Made by a program: the position numbers and the translations under genes. 64,000 bases of DNA from Parapedobacter composti (GTDB lineage Bacteria; Bacteroidota; Bacteroidia; Sphingobacteriales; Sphingobacteriaceae), in NCBI RefSeq assembly GCF_900112315.1, contig NZ_FOLL01000001.1, positions 434,001-498,000 of the forward strand, read 5' to 3'. The notes beneath the pieces are model-generated. The model did no database searches. It was given only the letters and a program-made list of their open reading frames with translations, and was not told the origin of the DNA. Shown here piece by piece: positions 61,331 through 64,000 of this stretch (position 1 is its first letter; the number at the start of each line of letters is the position of its first letter).

Positions 61331-64000
61331 TTAAAATGAACCGTTTAGTGTGAAACCGATGCTCCTGGTGAAGGGGAATGCACCAGATTCTAAAAAGGAT
61401 CCAGATCTGTTGCTGAAGATTCCCTCCGGATTTACGCCATCTTTTGCGGTCATCCATAGATATCCCAAATTACGACCAGTAAGGGTGAGTCTCAGGTTTT
61501 TCATTTTTAAGTTGCTTGCCAATTGAGAGGGCAGGTTGTATCCCACGGATACTTCGCGTACCGCCACCCATGAGTTTTCAAAAACGGATACCTCGCGGAT
61601 ACCGGTGCCCCATTTGGTAAGGTTATCATAATAGGCGTATGCAGGGATAGCGGGTAAATAGCCCAATTCGTATGCTTCCGAATAGGTCATTCCTCCTAAA
61701 TCGATGGTCTGACCGTCACGTACCACTGTAATTCCATCTGCCAGCACACCTTCTGGAATAATGCCGTCGTCTCTGGTAACGCCATTACTTATATAAGTGA
61801 CTCCGCCCAAATCTGCTGTTCTTCCGAATAACGAGTTGGTAACGGAGCCGTTAGCAGAGCCATATTGATGGGTTGTCGAAGCCATTAGCCCCCCAACCTT
61901 GGCGTCTAACTGAAAGGAGAGGTTGAAATTTTTATAGCTAAAGTCCTGCACAGTGCTTACCAAAAACCTTTCCATGATATTGCCGAGGTCTTTTGTCGAG
62001 CCAGGTTCATAGTCAGCGGTTCTTAGATATGTTAAATAGTTGCCCGTTGCGACCTGTGGGGGAGCGCCGATTACCCGTTGTCCGTTGCTTGGATGGTCAA
62101 TTGGATTGCCGTTTGCATCTCTTTTCTGGTAAGTGGCGAACGCATATCCGGTACGTACCAAACCATAGGTCGAACCCGGTAGGGCAACCGCTTCGACATC
62201 ATCGCCAAAGGCAGTTTCCAATTGGTAGGACGATACTCCTGGTGCGAGTTCAATTACTTTGTTCCTGTTTAGCGTAAAATTGATCGTAGAATTCCAGTTA
62301 AAATTGTTGTTTGTGATAGGCGTACCGGTCACTAAAAGTTCGATGCCCGAATTCTGGATGTTTCCTGCATTGGTTAGTAGATCTGTTACACCGCTTTCCC
62401 TCGGCATTGGGATACGGATGATTTGGTTATAGGTATTCTTCTTGTACCATGCGGCATCCAAAGCCAATCTCCCGTTCCAAAAGCGAAGATCTAACCCCAA
62501 CTCCAATTCTTTTGTTAATTGGTTTTTTAAGTTGCTTCCTCTAAGAACGTTATCTGCAAAAGTGAATATTTGTTGGTTCGTATTGTTGGCATTGTTAAAC
62601 GTACCGTCCTGTATCCTGTAGTAGCCTTCCGTGTTGAGCATCTGAGGATCCATTTCTAAGCCGGTCTGCGCATATGATGCCCGTAATTTGCCAAAGGACA
62701 ATATCGAATTAGTGCTTTTAAACGCTGGTAACTCCGTGAAACTCCAAGACAGGCCAACACCGGGATAAAAATAAGAATATTGTCCTGCACCACTTCTATC
62801 GAGGAGTGTAGAAGACCAATCGTTACGCAGTGTGAAATTCATTGTCAACATATCTCGCCATGTTAGATCACCGAATGCATACAATCCGTCAGTACGCTTG
62901 CCTGCGGTGGGGTATGCCTGTGTAACAGCTGGATTAACGGAATTCGTGATGGTGAATAAGCCCGGAACCCGTAAGCCGCCGTCTGTATAGGAATCGTTGT
63001 ATAACCCCGGAACATTTCTATACGTTTCGCCTCCCAAGGATAATGTGCCATACCAATCGGTTGAAAATTGCTTGCTGGCGTTTAACAATCCTTGTACCCG
63101 GTAAGAACTTCTGTTTTCTTGCCTTAATTGATAATTTCCACCTTGGAAGTTAACGCCAGTTCCTAAAAACTTACGCTCATAACGTGATGTATAATAATTA
63201 GTGTTTGCCCGCACCAGTGCATTTAACCAAGGTGCAATGTCTACCTTAACGTCAGCATTCGCTAAAAGATTATTTTCCTTCAACGACTGATTGTCTTCGT
63301 ACAATGAAAAGAATACGCTGCCTAAACGATAAGGATCATATAAGTCGGCATCCTGCGATGAACGTTGGCCGCCATAAACAGGATTTATGTAGTTGGCCTG
63401 GTAGTACAGTAAATCGACATGCCTTGGCATCAGGTAACTAAACGCATAGGCAAGATTGTTTCTACTGCCCGTCCTTCCGGGGTTTCTCGTGTCGGTCATG
63501 CTGTAATTTGCACTCAAGTCAATCGATACTCTTTTAGAAATGTTTTGAGTGGCCCGTAACGCGAAATTATTGCGTTCGATACCGTTGTTTGGCAAGACGC
63601 TTTTATTATCTAAGCGGGAATACGAAAAACGTAATGTCGAGTTCTCCCCCCCGCCTTCCAGTGACACGTTGGTATTGCGGAATACACCAGTTTCATAAAC
63701 GTCTAGCGGATTGTTTGGTTTCCATTCAATCATCCGACCTTCACCAAGGTCTTTGACTAATCGTCCGTCAAACCGAGGTCCGAAAGAATAGCCTCCGCTA
63801 TTAGGGAAAGCCGGGTTAGACACGATATCTACGCCATTGGCATCTTGCTCAAATGTTGTGTATATACCTCCACCAAATTCATTTTGAAGGGATATTGGGT
63901 AGCGATATGCGAAATCATAGGACTCGGTATGGCTGAAATTGACGCCTAATCCCTTATCGGCTTTCCCTTTTTTCGTTGTAATCAATAACACACCATTTTG
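61331..64000 (-). CDS. SusC/RagA-family TonB-linked transporter (5' end missing)
   Basis: 890 codons are in the window; the frame is open at base 64000, so the signal peptide, TonB box and most of the plug are outside. The first visible residues (QNGVLLITTKKGKADKGLGV) are the SusC plug end (GANGVILITTKKGK in relatives). The barrel follows and closes with GFTLNGSF, ending in the usual Phe. It forms an uptake complex with the adjacent SusD-like lipoprotein. Transcription probably starts upstream of this gene and covers the SusD, redoxin, copper enzyme and lipoprotein genes. Confidence 0.92.
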   Translation of the reverse strand, partial: QNGVLLITTKKGKADKGLGVNFSHTESYDFAYRYPISLQNEFGGGIYTTFEQDANGVDIVSNPAFPNSGGYSFGPRFDGRLVKDLGEGRMIEWKPNNPLDVYETGVFRNTNVSLEGGGENSTLRFSYSRLDNKSVLPNNGIERNNFALRATQNISKRVSIDLSANYSMTDTRNPGRTGSRNNLAYAFSYLMPRHVDLLYYQANYINPVYGGQRSSQDADLYDPYRLGSVFFSLYEDNQSLKENNLLANADVKVDIAPWLNALVRANTNYYTSRYERKFLGTGVNFQGGNYQLRQENRSSYRVQGLLNASKQFSTDWYGTLSLGGETYRNVPGLYNDSYTDGGLRVPGLFTITNSVNPAVTQAYPTAGKRTDGLYAFGDLTWRDMLTMNFTLRNDWSSTLLDRSGAGQYSYFYPGVGLSWSFTELPAFKSTNSILSFGKLRASYAQTGLEMDPQMLNTEGYYRIQDGTFNNANNTNQQIFTFADNVLRGSNLKNQLTKELELGLDLRFWNGRLALDAAWYKKNTYNQIIRIPMPRESGVTDLLTNAGNIQNSGIELLVTGTPITNNNFNWNSTINFTLNRNKVIELAPGVSSYQLETAFGDDVEAVALPGSTYGLVRTGYAFATYQKRDANGNPIDHPSNGQRVIGAPPQVATGNYLTYLRTADYEPGSTKDLGNIMERFLVSTVQDFSYKNFNLSFQLDAKVGGLMASTTHQYGSANGSVTNSLFGRTADLGGVTYISNGVTRDDGIIPEGVLADGITVVRDGQTIDLGGMTYSEAYELGYLPAIPAYAYYDNLTKWGTGIREVSVFENSWVAVREVSVGYNLPSQLASNLKMKNLRLTLTGRNLGYLWMTAKDGVNPEGIFSNRSGSFLESGAFPFTRSIGFTLNGSF

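Overview
The window comes from a Bacteroidota chromosome, most likely family Sphingobacteriaceae (Parapedobacter/Pedobacter/Sphingobacterium-like). This rests on two SusC/SusD pairs, a sprA gene for type IX secretion, lipoproteins of the DUF4959/DUF5000/DUF4998 types, and candidate -7 boxes of the Bacteroidota form TAnnTTTG. There is no tRNA, rRNA, CRISPR array, transposase or phage gene that I can see. The assignment is by family recognition, not by a search.

Region 1 (1-25538, + strand) is a large polysaccharide utilization locus. It holds a sulfatase fused to a BNR_4 propeller (cut by the window edge), a Tat-exported beta-helix protein, an Nramp-fold transporter without the metal-binding motifs, a short-chain dehydrogenase with an altered active site, a DapA-type aldolase, two Tat-exported Gfo/Idh/MocA oxidoreductases, an esterase, a SusC/SusD pair with two more surface lipoproteins, a SurA-like/beta-helix/esterase fusion, a double CE15-like hydrolase and a sialate O-acetylesterase-like/DUF1080 fusion. 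The inventory points to a sulfated, acylated, uronate-containing glycan. It may be cleaved partly by lyases and partly through 3-keto-glycosides, with the acidic products entering an aldolase pathway.

Region 2 (25753-33803, + strand) combines a third exported Gfo/Idh/MocA protein with N-acetylglucosamine use (nagP-like porter, nagA, a nagB paralogue). Next come a metabolite:H+ symporter with a small membrane partner and an acetyltransferase-nitrilase fusion. The upstream region carries a perfect palindrome that shares a 14-base core with one in Region 1, so the two loci may share a repressor.

Region 3 (33820-49536) is conserved housekeeping: maeB-ruvA-sprA as a tightly packed minus-strand operon, then dacB, a GH3-family acyl-amido synthetase, a small HELGH protease and an Xaa-Pro aminopeptidase.

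Region 4 (49537-50769) is mostly non-coding. It has a strong terminator, a 63-base hairpin, a small conserved-looking ORF, a 61-base-arm inverted repeat and what looks like a decayed OmpA-type C-terminus.

Region 5 (50770-57192, - strand) is a translationally coupled operon of fucosidase, large esterase, fucosidase and GH18 chitinase/endo-N-acetylglucosaminidase, fitting attack on fucosylated GlcNAc glycans. The nag genes of Region 2 could use its products.

Region 6 (57284-64000, - strand) looks more AT-rich. It pairs a second SusC/SusD (SusC cut by the window edge) with an exported redoxin, a c-type cytochrome fused to a PHM-like copper monooxygenase with all six expected copper ligands, and a His-rich lipoprotein. 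This combination, and the oxidoreductase/DUF1080/non-metal Nramp combination of Region 1, are the parts most likely to be undescribed.
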